64,000 nt of DNA from Dryomyza anilis (taxonomy: Eukaryota; Arthropoda; Insecta; Diptera; Dryomyzidae), in the NCBI GenBank assembly GCA_951804985.1, contig OX638134.1:2728001-2792000 (forward strand), written 5' to 3'. This document shows positions 23,743 through 35,085 of this stretch, in pieces. The number at the start of each line of letters is the position of its first letter. The first letter of the stretch is position 1. The notes under the pieces were generated by a model. The model worked only from the letters and a program-made list of their open reading frames with translations. It did not search any database and was not told where the DNA came from. The position numbers and the translations under genes are program-made.

Positions 23743-25010
23743 ATATGGGCACTATCATGCCAAAGGGCCGAATGTGTAACTTTTGACATATGCGTTCTTT
23801 TACTTTTTGAACGTAGTTTTTTTTTTCAAGTATACTGTGCCGGAATCGTGAGTGGCTTTGTTGGATATTTTTAGCCACTAAATAAAAAACCAAAAGAGCG
23901 AATTCGAAAAATTGAAAATCTTGTCATCACAAAAGGGCGAATCTTTTCGTTTTTTTGCCATAAATTTTAATTGGTACAAGATACAAGGTAGCCGCGGTAG
24001 CTCAGTGGTTAGTGCGTTGGACTGCGAGCCGAAAGGTCCCCGGTTCAAGCCTGGACTGGGGCTAAAAACATCTTTTCATAGAAACATTTTTCTATACCGC
24101 GCTACCTCTCGGCAGTAAATGGCAAACCTACGAGAGTAAAACATTGCCTATGAAAAGCTCTCACCCGCCGTTCGGATTCGGCAATAAACTGTAGGTCCCC
24201 CAATTTGAGTACAAATATAACACGCACAGCTCAAAATGGTGAGAGAGCTCGGCCGAAGTTCTAAACAGGACTGTAGCGCCAAACTATTATTATTATTACA
24301 AGATAAAATATTGGTTTAAAGGCATGAATTGTTTGTTTTTAAAGCACCTATCGTTTGGCATTATTAGAATTTGCCAACAAAGTTTCTCTCAAATAACAAA
24401 AATTCGAAAAAATATTTTAAAATAATGATGCCAATCGATAGGTGCTTTAAAAACAAACAATTAATTGTTTTATAGTACTATTTGTTCTTGTACCAATAAA
24501 AAGTTATGGCAAAGAAAAGAAACGATTCGCCTCTTTGGCATGACAGGATTTTCAATATTTGCTATTTGCGATAAGTTTTTATTGGTACCAGATAAAATAG
24601 TTACGTAGATGCATTAATTGTTTGTTTTTAACGCACCTATCGATTGGCATTCTTACTTTGAAATATTTTTTTGAATTTTAGTTATTTGAATTTTTTTTTT
24701 GGCTTTGAAAACCAACAATGAATGCCTTTACAACACTATTTTATCTTGGACAAATAAAGAGTTATAAGAAAAATACAAAAATATTTGCGTTTTGTTCAGA
24801 ATATAGTCACACAAAATCCGTATTTATAATTCAGTTAGTTATCCAAATCAAAGCATATTTTATATAGGTTAGATGAATAAACCAAAATAACCAAAAAATT
24901 TAAAGAAAAATATTTTGTTCTAATTTTTATAGCAATTCAAACTTTTAAATTTGATTTTCTAACATTTTTAAAAATGCATATTCGCCCCTTTGACATGTCA
25001 ATGACGATAT
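23743..25010. mobile_element. Foldback DNA element with multiple inverted arms
   Basis: Arm sequences alternate in orientation. One arm lies at about 23,743-24,350 (split by a SINE), its inverted partner at about 24,415-24,545, a second forward arm at about 24,565-24,665, and a final inverted arm at about 24,700-25,010. Outer ends match as inverted repeats: ATGCCAAAGGGCCGAATGTG at 23,757 against ATTCGCCCCTTTGACATG near 24,979-24,996. Inner landmarks GCACCTATCG..TTGGCATT and GATGCCAATCGATAGGTGC pair. A half copy exists at 5,985-6,315. No transposase is present. Such structures resemble foldback-type or MITE-like elements. Confidence 0.75.
23984..24296 (+). mobile_element. tRNA-derived SINE, copy 1
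   Basis: The head begins GCCGCGGTAGCTCAGTGG at 23,991 and holds the two internal RNA polymerase III promoter boxes: box A TAGCTCAGTGGT and box B GGTTCAAGCCT. A non-tRNA body follows, and the 3' end is a short TTA repeat. The 9-base target-site duplication TACAAGATA is at 23,975-23,983 and 24,297-24,305. It is inserted inside an arm of the foldback element and so is younger than it. It is not a functional tRNA gene, because the sequence runs on into the SINE body and it occurs in three dispersed copies. Confidence 0.92.
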
Positions 25011-25047
25011 CTATCCTAATAGGGTAAATTTCTACTAACGATGTGTG

Positions 25048-25385
25048 TAAATAAAGCATATCCTTGAAATAAAGTATATATGTACGTAAAAGTGATTCAG
25101 AGCACTAGGATGTTTGGATCTGATACACCAAAGTATTTTTGTTAATCGTGAAACTAATCACAAACTATTTTTGGATTTATATAAAGAAATTTTGATTAAC
25201 GAATATTTTTGCGAAGAAAATTGTTCTGAATGGTTCGTTTAATGTTTCTCTCATAAATCGTTTTGAATATTATTGAAGTATTTTGTGCATCGTTGGACTG
25301 CACACATTTTTTTATGTGTGCATATTGAGGAGCGAAATAATCGTGATGTTTTGTGAATATACTTAAATCCAATGCAACCTCTGTG
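25048..25385. other. Unassigned AT-rich sequence
   Basis: Short stretch between the transposon nest and a LINE remnant. No repeat unit, exon or transposon end seen. Confidence 0.5.
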
Positions 25386-25800
25386 GATTGGTCATATAAC
25401 TGATGTGTCGAAAGATGCGACTAAGATACTTCATTCGCGCTCACTTACGCACTGTCTACACCATATACATTCGACCTAAGATGGAATACAATTCGCATAT
25501 TTGGGCTGGGAGTCCAAAATACCCTCTGAACTTCCTGCTCCGAATATTATTTATATAATTTCTTTAATACTTTAAAAGGTAATCACGTTCTCGTTATCGT
25601 CTCGAGTTTTTTCGTCTCGCCCGCATCACTACTAAACCTGTTTCATTGTTAAGCCTGTTGTTATCATTGAAAATTTTCGAGAAATATATATGGCCTAAAT
25701 TCACAAGGTCGATGAGGACTTCTCTCGTTCTACCAAGACATCAGACCAAGCCCACTGTTTCCTTGGATCCGAACCCATTACAGACAAAATTAATTCTTCG
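25386..25800 (+). pseudogene. Degenerate C-terminal LINE reverse-transcriptase fragment
   Basis: Plus-strand translation across 25,386-25,560 gives DVSKDATK in one frame and, after a frameshift, YTIYIRPKMEYNSHIWAG (about 25,458-25,512). This matches the conserved C-terminal segment after the RT domain of insect LINEs, of the pattern Y-I-R-P-x-M-E-Y-x-x-x-x-W. A later piece, TRSMRTSLVLP near 25,704-25,737, fits the far C-terminus. No catalytic motif remains. The fragment is short and frameshifted, so the family cannot be fixed. Confidence 0.65.
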
Positions 25801-25989
25801 GTCGCATGATACGATTGTGGTACATTGCGTCTATTTATTTGAAAATTCAATGTCGAATATTTTATTTATGTTTACTAAAATATTCCGAAAACTAATTTTT
25901 ATATTATTTTTTTTTATATATATTAATATTTTGAAGTTCGTGAGGTAAACCTCATGATTGGGGCGATATTTGTAATTATGATAAAATAT

Positions 25990-26286
25990 AGCCGCGGTAG
26001 CTCAGTGGTTAGTGCGTTGGACTGCGAGCCGAAAGGTCCCCGGTTCAAGCCTGGACTGGGGCTAACAACATCTTTTCATAGAAACATTTTTTTCTACCGC
26101 GCTACCTCTCGGCAGTAAATGGCAAACCTACGAGAGTAAAACCATTGCCTATGAAAAGCTCTCACCCGCCGTTCGGATTCGGCAATAAACTGTAGGTGCC
26201 ACCACTTTGAGTACAAATATAACACGCACAGCTCAAAATGGTGAGAGAGCTCGGCCGAAGTTCTATACAGGACTGTAGCGCCAAAC

Positions 26287-26314
<28 letters not shown>
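25990..26314 (+). mobile_element. tRNA-derived SINE, copy 2
   Basis: Nearly identical to copy 1 (head at 25,991, same box A and box B) and ending in about nine ATT repeats (26,287-26,314). The 9-base target-site duplication ATAAAATAT is at 25,981-25,989 and 26,315-26,323. The close match with copy 1, 2 kb away, suggests fairly recent activity. Confidence 0.93.
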
Positions 26315-26317
<3 letters not shown>

Positions 26318-26323
26318 AAATAT

Positions 26324-27405
26324 TAAAGTATCTAATATTAGCTTCATCGAGATTATATCATTGTAAATTTAAGTAAACAGAACATTTAAAGTGCGGTCTC
26401 CAATAAACGAAATAACAATGACCTTAAACACAGATTTTCTACCAAGTAAATAATTGATAAATTATTAAAAAATGGAATATTACCAGAGCTGTATGTTTGA
26501 TAAACCCTATTGTTTCGATTTAACCTCATATTCCATGTGACCTGCAAGCAAAACTACTTCATTTTGTCTACATTTTACAAATTTCACTAATTTGTGACCT
26601 AAACAAAAATCCGCAAAAACAGAAAACCTCTTCAAAATCAACTAAACTAACGAATTAACAAAAAAAAAACCACCAATGATTTCAATGAAAAACTCGAAAA
26701 TGAGATGCTTGTGAATTGTATTTGTTTTCCGGATTGGATTAGAGATGCTGCCAGTATAGAGTAAAAACTAAAAATAAAACAAACCGTAAATGAAACCAAA
26801 AACAGGGCAACATAAAACAGCAGATGTGTATATTCGGTTTATATTTGAGGAAGCCAAACTAATACCCTACTCAAAAGGATATTTTGGATAGGAGGGTTAT
26901 ATGTGTGTCGGTGTATGTCGGTGTGTAGGGTGCTTGATTAATTGCATGCCTGGTTAAGTTTGCTTTCATTTAGCATAGCGTTTCACTTTTCGTTTTCGTT
27001 TACGTTTCGACATTCGAGTTTCTGTCTACGTTTGCGCAAATATTTCTTGTGGCTGTTGGCTGATTTGAGGTTATCGCAGCAGACTTTTTTTTTGTATGTT
27101 CTACCTTTTTTGCTAACAATTTTTTACGTATTGCAGGCAGCACTGGTTGCCTTGGCGCGCACTTGATTTTTCTGCCATTTGCGGTAGAAGCCAAGAAAAA
27201 GTTAGTAACTCGTTGGAAGGATGCATAGAAAATAAAAATTATACAAATTTTAGCTACACGGAGATTTATTCTCTTTGTTTCTATGGCAATTGTTGTCATT
27301 TAAAGTTATTTCGTTCATTCAGCTATTTTTATATTTACTGTTTTTGAACTTTTTTTATAGATTTTAAAAGCTCTTTAAATATTTTTAAAATTTTAAATTT
27401 TTAAG
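26324..27405. other. Unassigned unique sequence
   Basis: Mixed sequence with a GC-richer island at about 26,940-27,230. Open frames on both strands there are short and overlapping and have no recognisable domain. A pyrimidine-rich run ending in GCAG near 27,136 resembles a 3' splice site, but no exon follows that I can support. Confidence 0.45.
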
Positions 27406-28100
27406 CTTTAAAACTTTTTGTGCTTTCAAAGCTTTTTTCTGCTTTAAAAGCTTTTTTGTGCTTTAAAGGCTTTTTTGTGCTTTAAAGGCTTTTTTGTGCT
27501 TTAAAAGCTTTCTTGTGCTTTAACAGATTTTTTGTGCTTTAAAAACTTGTTTGTACTTTAAAAGCTTTTTTGTGCTTTAATGCTCTTGTATGCTCTAAAG
27601 CTTTTTTTTTGTTCATTTAAAAATTATTTCGATATTTAAAAAACATCTTTGTTATTTTAGTTTTATTTTTAATTTATTTGTCTGTGATTTGTGCTTTAAA
27701 GCTTTTTTCACTTTTTTAGTTTTTTCGTGTTTAAAAAGACATTTTTTGCTCTTTAAATATTATTTTGAGCATTTTTATAAATTTACAGCTTTTTTGTGAT
27801 TATGAAGCTTATTAGATTAAAAATCCTTTTATATTTTAAATAGCAGATTTATGCATTTAAACCTTTTGATGTTTTTAAAAAGTATTAAAAGGTTTTTAAT
27901 AATTTGAAATATTATTTTAAAGCTCTTTTGTGCATTAAAGCTCTTCTATGCTGTTACATGTTTTATTGTAATTTAAAATACTTTCTATGTATTACTAAAA
28001 GCTATTTTTGTGTTTTTGGTGAATTTGTGCTTTATAGCTTTTATGTGCTTTAAACTTTTTAAACCGAAAAATACTGCTGGAGACTATGAAACGATAAAGT
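27406..28100. repeat. 19-bp minisatellite D (GTGCTTTAAAGGCTTTTTT)
   Basis: The core at about 27,420-27,600 has nine or ten units of GTGCTTTAAAGGCTTTTTT (19 bp) with small changes. It then decays into scattered GTGCTTTAAAGCTTTT pieces to about 28,100 and sparsely beyond. The sequence is unrelated to the CACT/CAGT family, yet the period is also 19 bp. Confidence 0.88.
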
Positions 28101-29559
28101 CATTTTTACCGATTTAAAATTTCAGGTTTTTTTTTCAGGTGTTTTTAAACTTTTTTGGGCTATATTGTACTGACAGTGTTGAAAGGGTTAAAGCTCTTTT
28201 GTAATTTAGACTTTAGGAAACATTTTGTACTTTCTGAAAGTTATTTGTGTTTTTGAAGATTTTAAAGCTTTTTGTGATGTGCAAGACTTAAATGACTGTA
28301 AAGTTTTAATGTGCTTTAAAGCTCTTTTATACTTTAATAGACGTTTCTTTACTTTTTAAAGATCTTCTTAACTTTGATTTCATTTTTTAATTGAATGTTT
28401 TTTTTGGAAACTGTGAATGTTTTTCTTTTTTAAATAATATTTAAAGAAAATAGTTTTTTTTTTATATATGCGTTTTTTTAATATGATTTAAATAGTTTTT
28501 TACAATTGTTATTAATTTTTTTTTGTTGCAAATTCCTCTGCGTGTATCTCTAACTCACACATATGCTGCTGTTTTGCCAGGTCTGCCGGCTTAGGCCGGG
28601 TTCGTGCGCTGATAACCCGGCTGATCATTAATCAGCGGCGCAGTTTTGTGGCTTTTGTGGGCATGTGTAAATCTTGTAATTGCAGCAAGGCAAGCATTCT
28701 TCACAAAGAAAGTAATAAAAGAAACCCATGACAGCCACCAAGCAGTACTTTTCTATTTTTTTTTTTGCAATTTGCAGCAGCTAAAAATAATTTGCATTTT
28801 TTGACTTAAATTAAGACACAGATAAATTTATCATGCTTTTTTTGTCACTCTTAAGAAACAACAAAAATACTTGTCAAAATTTATGAACTTTAAGCTTTGG
28901 AGTTGGCAGCAGTAGTAGCAACTGCCGCGTGGTTTTAAATGCATTTACACTACTCAGGGACGACCATAGCCTGGAGACTTCGAAGTTTATGCTGATGGGG
29001 TGATAAAGATGTCAGTTGTGTGTCACACATGTGCGATGTGTCTGTGACTTTGTTTGTGTGGCTGTGTGAGTGTGCGAATGTTTGTTGATGTTGAATACTC
29101 TGAATTTCGGCAGCTTTTTATTGTAATGCGCGCCTCTTTGTGGCATCGTAAAATTTTATGCTAGTCATAAAAATTTCTAAAGATAATCATAAAAAAAATA
29201 TAATTTTTAAAATGCAAAATTTAAAACATTCTTCAAATTTAAAAATATTTAAAATAAGACAAAAGAACATAACATTTTTCTTAAGAATTTAATATTAAAA
29301 TAAGTATAAAAGCCCTCTATTACATAATTTTTGCTTTTTTTTAAGTTTTTTTTCTAAAAATTCAAGTTCTAAATTAATTTATTGATTTTAAGCTCATTTA
29401 TTATTAAAAGCATCTTTAAGCTTTACATAAATCATTTGTATTGGTGTAGTGTGTTTTATATTTCTTCTGAGCTTTTAAAATGTGTTTATATGTTTTGAAC
29501 TATTTCAAGTTCTTTGGTGCATTTTAAGCTTTATTTAACTTTTAAAGCTAATTGAACTG
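28101..29559. other. Decayed D-type pieces and a unique island
   Basis: 28,190-28,380 and 29,390-29,560 hold scattered GCTTTAAAGCTCTTTT-like pieces. 28,550-29,150 is unique and GC-richer, with a small inverted repeat GCTGATCATTAATCAGC at about 28,619-28,635 inside a CCGG-rich stretch. No gene is supported. Confidence 0.5.
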
Positions 29560-30615
29560 TGCTTTTAAAGTTTTTGTGCTTTGAAAGTTTCTTGATGTTT
29601 TATATTGGTTTTGAAAATTTTTGAAAATAGTTTGGGGTATTAATGCCAATTTTTTCTTTAAAGTTTTTGATGCATTTCCGTTTAAAGTCTTTTTGTGCTT
29701 TAAAGCTTTTTTGGCTTTCAAGCTCCATTAGTCTGTTCAATTTTTCACAAGAAATGAAATTAATCACAAAAATTAAATTTTTCTCTAAAAATACAAATTT
29801 TTACTGTATATTCAAATTTTCACTAAACTTTTAATTTTTCACTAAAAAAAATCAATTTTTCACTAAAAATTCATTTTTTCCAAAAAATCCAATTTTTCAC
29901 TAAAAATTCAATTTTTCACTAAAAATTCAAATTTTCACAAAATTTCAATTTATCACTAAAAATTCAACTTTTTACTAAAAATTCAATTTGTCACTAAAAA
30001 TTCAATTTTTCACTAAAAATTCAATTTTTCACTAAAAATTCAATGTTTCTCTAAAAATTAAATTTTCACTAAAATTTTAATTTTTCACAAAGATTTTAAT
30101 TTTTCACTACCAAAAAAATACAGTTTTTCACTTAAAATTCAATTTTTCCATAAAAATTAAATTTTTTTACTAAAAATTCAATTTTTCCCTAAAAATTAAA
30201 TTTTTTTACTAAAAATTCAATTTTGCATTCAAATTAAATTTTTTACAAAATTTAAGTTTTTCACTAAAATTCAATTTTGCGTAAAATTTAAATTTTCCAC
30301 TTAATTTTTTCATTAAAAATTTATTTCTTCACCAAAAATTAAAATTTTCACTTAAATTAATATATTTCACTGAAAACACAATTCTTTACTAAAAATTCTT
30401 TTTTGTTTTAATTGAAAATAAAATTTTTCAGTAAGAATTACGTTTTTCTGTAAAAATTAAGATTTTCGTCCAAGCTTTTAAAGCATTTTTAAGCTTTAAC
30501 GCTCTTTTTGAATGAATAAAGCACTTTTGAGCTTTAAAGCTCTTTGCATATTTAAAGATATTTTTATATAAAAAAGCTTATTTGTGCTTTTTAAGTTTTT
30601 CTGGAGCTTTAATAG
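29560..30615. repeat. Array A3 (CACT type, plus orientation) embedded in D repeats
   Basis: 29,745-30,465 consists of units of TTTTTCACTAAAAATTCAA (19 bp), most regular at 29,850-30,060. Both sides (29,560-29,735 and 30,466-30,615) carry D-type pieces such as GTGCTTTAAAGCTTTTTT and GAGCTTTAAAGCTCTTT. The CACT array therefore sits inside an older D array. Confidence 0.9.
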
Positions 30616-30626
30616 ATATTAGTCTT

Positions 30627-31344
30627 TTTATACCCTACACTAAGAGTGAAAGGGTATATTCAGTTTGGTACGCCGTTTGTAACACCCAGAAGAAAGCATC
30701 TCCGGTATGGAAAAGTATATATATTCTTGATCAGCATGATCTCCTGAGTTGATTTAGCGATGTCCGTCTGTCTGTCCGTCTGTCTGTCTGTCCGTCTGTC
30801 TGTCTGTCCGTCTGTCTGTTGAAATCCCTAAGACTTTTAAAATTGAAGAGCTAGATAAATGAAACTTATAACTTAGATTACTAATATACCTACGCTGTAT
30901 GTGCGAAAAAATTGGCGAGATCGGTCCATGGTGACCTATGATCCGACCACTTATGTTCAAATACCACATATAAAATGTACATATAAAGATCAATTTTTAT
31001 GTATACGTGCTTAGGTAAACTTTGTTGGTCAAATATATATTGACATCATGCTCAAATACATGATAATAATGTTTTCCGGCGAAAAGACTTGTGGTTCACA
31101 AAAAAAAAAATCGAAATTCGGTACACCTACCCATTTGTAAATATGGGTATCAAATGAATGGAAATTCTTCAGCGATTGAATGTTTGTAGTTATTTTCAGG
31201 ATTCGTATACCCTGGTGACCTATATATCACTTTGAATGGTAACCACACGTATGTGTAGGGTATTTATAGTCGGCTTAGACCGACTATAATTTTGATAATC
31301 CTAACAATCATAATTACACCTACTTTAAAATTTCCCATGTGATC
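30627..31344 (+). mobile_element. Dispersed element R (TATACCCTAC..), copy 1
   Basis: Begins TATACCCTACACTAAGAGTG and carries ATATATATTCTTGATCAGCA, then an 8-bp GTCTGTCC microsatellite (30,765-30,820), and GAAATTCGGTACACC. Near its far end it has the inverted pair GTCGG..CCGAC in TATAGTCGGCTTAGACCGAC. A second copy lies inverted at 50,107-50,692. Sequences of this type are widely dispersed in fly genomes, but I do not recall the family name with certainty. No protein is encoded. Confidence 0.8.
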
Positions 31345-32479
31345 TAACCTTCCCAACTGGTTTTAGTTTTAAGCGCTATTAAATTTTTGGTATTTATTTT
31401 AATTGATTTTTTTTTTGCTGTTTTTGTTTCGGTTGAAATCATTTATTTGCACACAACTAACTGCAGCAATGTTGGCATTTCTGGGCGCTTAATTGCCAGC
31501 GGTGGTGGCCATGTGTGCAGCACCGCCGGCAACATATTCATTTGCGAATTGCTGCATACTTCGAGGGGCACCAGCGGCACCGCGTAATCCATATCCATAA
31601 ATTTACAAAAGGATTTTAATTACACTTGCACAGACAGACAGAAGGATACACAGATCCAAACACATTTCTACAGACAGCGATAGAGTGAGAGAGATACTCA
31701 CTGCAATCCATTTGTGGCAGTGGCACCAGTGGCTGCTGTTGTCAGTGGCACTGCATATTTTGGGGCTGCGTCAGTCTGTTACGCTGCTACTATTTTGCCA
31801 TCTACTCCTGCTTCTGCTGCTCTTCTGCTCTGCTGTTTCTGTCGAGTAACATGTAAAGCAGCGTAACTACTTTTATTTCGCTTATTCCGTGTTACACGTG
31901 TTGCGCGAAGAAGGTCTTTGCAGGCATAGGGTAGATGGTGGCACTAAAGCATTCTATATTTTTATAGCTTTTTATATTATTTTGGCGGGTAGCTCTAAAC
32001 TGCGCTTGGATGAAAGCATGTGGCTGCCAGCAGCAGCAACAACATTTGTTATGGTTTTTGGCTTTTCATTTGCGCGAATTCATTCATATAAATTCCAAAA
32101 CCTTTGCTGTTCCCGCGCCACACAGACACCAACGTTGCACCCGCTGCTGCCCTAGGACATCTTATATTTCGTTCGCTGATTTTTAGCGCAGAATGTCGAA
32201 ATGTAAAATTTTAACGTATTTCACAGATTAGTGCTGAAATAGCAGCGGTTTGCAACGACTTAATTAAGCGGAATTTTATTGAGTAACTTAAGAGAGGTGG
32301 CGTGGCGCCCGGCATGCAGAGGTTTTGCAATTAAGAGTTCTGACTCAGTATAGGGTATTCTTTATTTTTTCATTTTGGTTGAGGTGGTTGAAAAGCAGCT
32401 AAAACTATAAGAATTTCATATCAACGATTTGGAATTAATGTGGAATAAAAAATTTAAAAATTTAAACTTTCCGAAGAAA
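31345..32479. other. Unique GC-richer island
   Basis: Non-repetitive DNA including 31,420-31,590 and 31,720-32,160, which are GC-richer with CAGCAGCAGCAAC-type triplets. Open frames at 31,387-31,587 and 31,889-32,155 show no domain. It could hold conserved intronic elements, but nothing in the sequence alone proves that. Confidence 0.45.
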
Positions 32480-33935
32480 TTTATTTGCATTTTTCAGTAA
32501 AAATTTCATTTTTCAGTAAAAATTTAATTTTTCAGTAAAAATTTCATTTTTCAGTAAAAATTTAATTTTTCAGTAAAAAATTACATTTTTCAGTAAAAAT
32601 TACATTTTTCAGTAAAAATTACATTTTTCAGTAAAAATTACATTTTTCAGTAAAAATTACATTTTTCAGTAAAAATTACATTTTTCAGTAAAAATTACAT
32701 TTTTCAGTAAAAATTACATTTTTCAGTAAAAATTACATTTTTCAGTGAAAATTACATCTTTCAGTAAAAATTACATTTTTCAGTAAAAATTATATTTTTC
32801 AGTAAAAATTACATTTTTCAGTAAAAATTACATTTTTCAGTAAAAATTACATTTTTCAGTAAAAATTACATTTTTCAGTAAAAATTACATTTTTCAGTAA
32901 AAATTACATTTTTCAGTAAAAATTACATTTTTCAGTAAAAATTACATTTTTCAGTAAAAATTACATTTTTCAGTAAAAATTACATTTTTCAGTAAAAATT
33001 ACATTTTTCAGTAAAAATTATATTTTACAGTAAAAATTACATTTTTCAGTAAAAATTACATTTTTCAGTAAAAATTACATTTTTCAGTAAAAAATACATT
33101 TTTCAGTAAAAATTACATTTTTCAGTAAAAATTGAATTTTTCAGTAAAAATTGAATTTTTCAGTAAAAATTAAATTTTTGAGTAAAAATTAAATTTTTGA
33201 GTAAAAATTACAGTTTTAAGTAAAAATGATAGTATTCGGTAAAAAAAGCTGTTTTCGGTAAAAATTACTGTTTATTAGTATAGTAAGAATTACTGTTTCA
33301 GTAATAATTGATTCAGTTAAAATTCAATTTTTCATTGAAAATCAAATTTTGCAGTAAAAATTTACGATTTGAATACAAAATTATTTTTTCAGTAAAAATT
33401 CAATTTTTCAGTAAAAATTGCATTACATTTTTCAGTAAAAAATTACATTTTTTAATAAACATTTATTTTTTTTTAGTAAAAATTCCTTTTTTCTGTAAAA
33501 ATATACAGTTTTCAGTAAAATTTCAAATGTTCTGTAAAAATTCATTTTTTCAGTAAAAATTTAATTTTTCAGTAAAAATTGCATTTTTCAGTAAAAATTG
33601 CATTTTCAGTAAAAATTTAATTTTTCAGTAAAAATTTAATTTTTCAGTAAAAATTTAATTTTTCAGTAAAAATTGCATTTTTCAGTAAAAATTGCATTTT
33701 TCAGTAAAAATTGCATTTTTCAATAAAAATTGCATTTTTCAGTAAAAATTGCATTTTTTCAGTAAAAATTCAATTTTTCAGTAAAAATTTAATTTTTCAG
33801 TAAAAATTCATTTTTTCAGTAAAAATTATATTTTTCAGTAAAAATACATTTTTCAGTAAAATTTCAGTAAACGAAAAAAAAATAATTTTTCTGTTAAATT
33901 TAATTTTTTCAGTAATAGTTAAATGTTCACTATTA
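32480..33935. repeat. 19-bp minisatellite array A4 (CAGT type, plus orientation)
   Basis: About 70 units of TTTTTCAGTAAAAATTACA. The block 32,575-33,125 is almost perfect. From about 33,125 to 33,860 units change to ..ATTGAA, ..TTTAAT and ..TTGCA variants and decay at 33,180-33,540. This is the reverse complement of the A8 array at 50.7-52.9 kb. Confidence 0.97.
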
Positions 33936-34831
33936 ACTCAATTTTTCTCCGTAAGGAAAATTTTTAAAAATCATGTTTTTTTTTACTCCAAATTAATACA
34001 TTAGCAAAAGTTGATTTTCTTTGAAATAGTTTTATTTTTGTATAGTAAGTAAATCCTGTTTCTTCTTTTCTCTATGCAAATTACTTCAAATAAATGACAT
34101 GCCTCGAATATTTTAACTGAAACATATAACCACAAACACGATCAGTACAAATACCGTATCAAAAAAGGAAAAAGTAAACAACCTCACATGATAATTTGTA
34201 GTTTGTTCGCGTGTTTTGAGTCTTCGTGGTTTGTCGACCACAAACTTAACATGCGCTAATATTTGTCTGACAGCAATCAAGAAGAAGAATACGAGGAAGA
34301 GCAAGCCTAAGCAGACAAATGCGCTTGTTTAGGCCAAGTTTATACATAAAGAAAACAAAACCAAAAAAAAAAAACTACTTAGAATTTATACAAATTTGTA
34401 CATGTTTTGTGCGGTGGCATTTGACAGGATGTGTTGAGTTGTGGCATAGCGAACAAATAGAGGAAACAAAATGGGGTGCCTGATTAGAGCACCGGAGGTG
34501 GTTAAGAAAGTTGTGAAGCATAAGAAATTTTAGAATACAAATTAATACACAGTATATTGAAGAAATATATTTTGGACAGCCCTTATTTTAAATATTTCCA
34601 TATAAAAAACAACCAAGTCTCATAAACATTTTACGGAATGTGTTCTATTGTTTATAGTTTTGCGTTAAATAATCATTTGGTTTTGCGACAATTATGATTT
34701 AGAAAATGGAATAGGTCTCGGGTAGTAGCATCAAATTTTCGCAAGTAGTAAAAATTGTCTATACTAAGTAAATTTTGCTTCAAATAACGAAAAGTTTAAT
34801 TTCATTTATTTTAAGGAAAATTAAGCTGTGA
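33936..34831. other. Unassigned unique sequence
   Basis: AT-rich with a slightly more balanced portion at 34,190-34,520. A 63-codon minus-strand open frame at 34,113-34,304 has a hydrophobic start but no recognisable domain. No gene supported. Confidence 0.45.
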
Positions 34832-35085
34832 TAAAGGGTTTTTCAATAAGAGCGCTACAAACGTTTTTTTAAGGGGTTTGCCATTTCATGATGGAAAGAT
34901 ATACGAGCCAACAACGAGTCGAAATTATTAAAATTTACTACCGAAATTCGAATTCGTATATCTTTCCATCATATGATGGAAAACCTTACTGAAGAGAAAT
35001 GTCAAAAGAGCGGCAAGAAATATGGCGTCGTTTGCTGTCCCTGTCGCTCTACTTTTGTAGCGTCCCTGTTGAAAAACGCTTTATA
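34832..35085 (+). mobile_element. Mariner-like MITE, copy A
   Basis: Flanked by TA, with outer ends AAAGGGTTTTTCAATAAG and GTTGAAAAACGCTTTATA. The plus strand from ATG at 34,891 reads MERYTSQQRVEIIKIYYRN, the start of a helix-turn-helix domain typical of insect mariner-like (Tc1/mariner) transposases. After about 20 codons it jumps into an inverted copy of its own start (TATATCTTTCCATCAT) and then the right arm. The transposase catalytic domain is gone, so it can only be moved in trans. Confidence 0.85.

Larger units (their letters stand above)
23645..25047. mobile_element. Outer element of a transposon nest (ATCCCTAG TIR family)
   Basis: The left end at 23,645-23,663 reads GTATCCCTAGCAGAAATTC. 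The reverse complement of 25,031-25,046 reads ACATCGTTAGTAGAAATTT. These match the TIRs of the element at 43,479-43,913 (CATCCCTAGTAGAAATTT). Internal sequence next to the left end (AATCGGTAAATTATC) also resembles the 43 kb copy (CATCGGGAAATGATC). Nearly everything between is a foldback element, so this copy appears split by that insertion. Confidence 0.6.

Noticed and set aside
23991..24062. A functional tRNA gene
   Set aside because: The tRNA-like head continues directly into a shared non-tRNA body with a repeat tail and a target duplication, and recurs twice more. It is a SINE.
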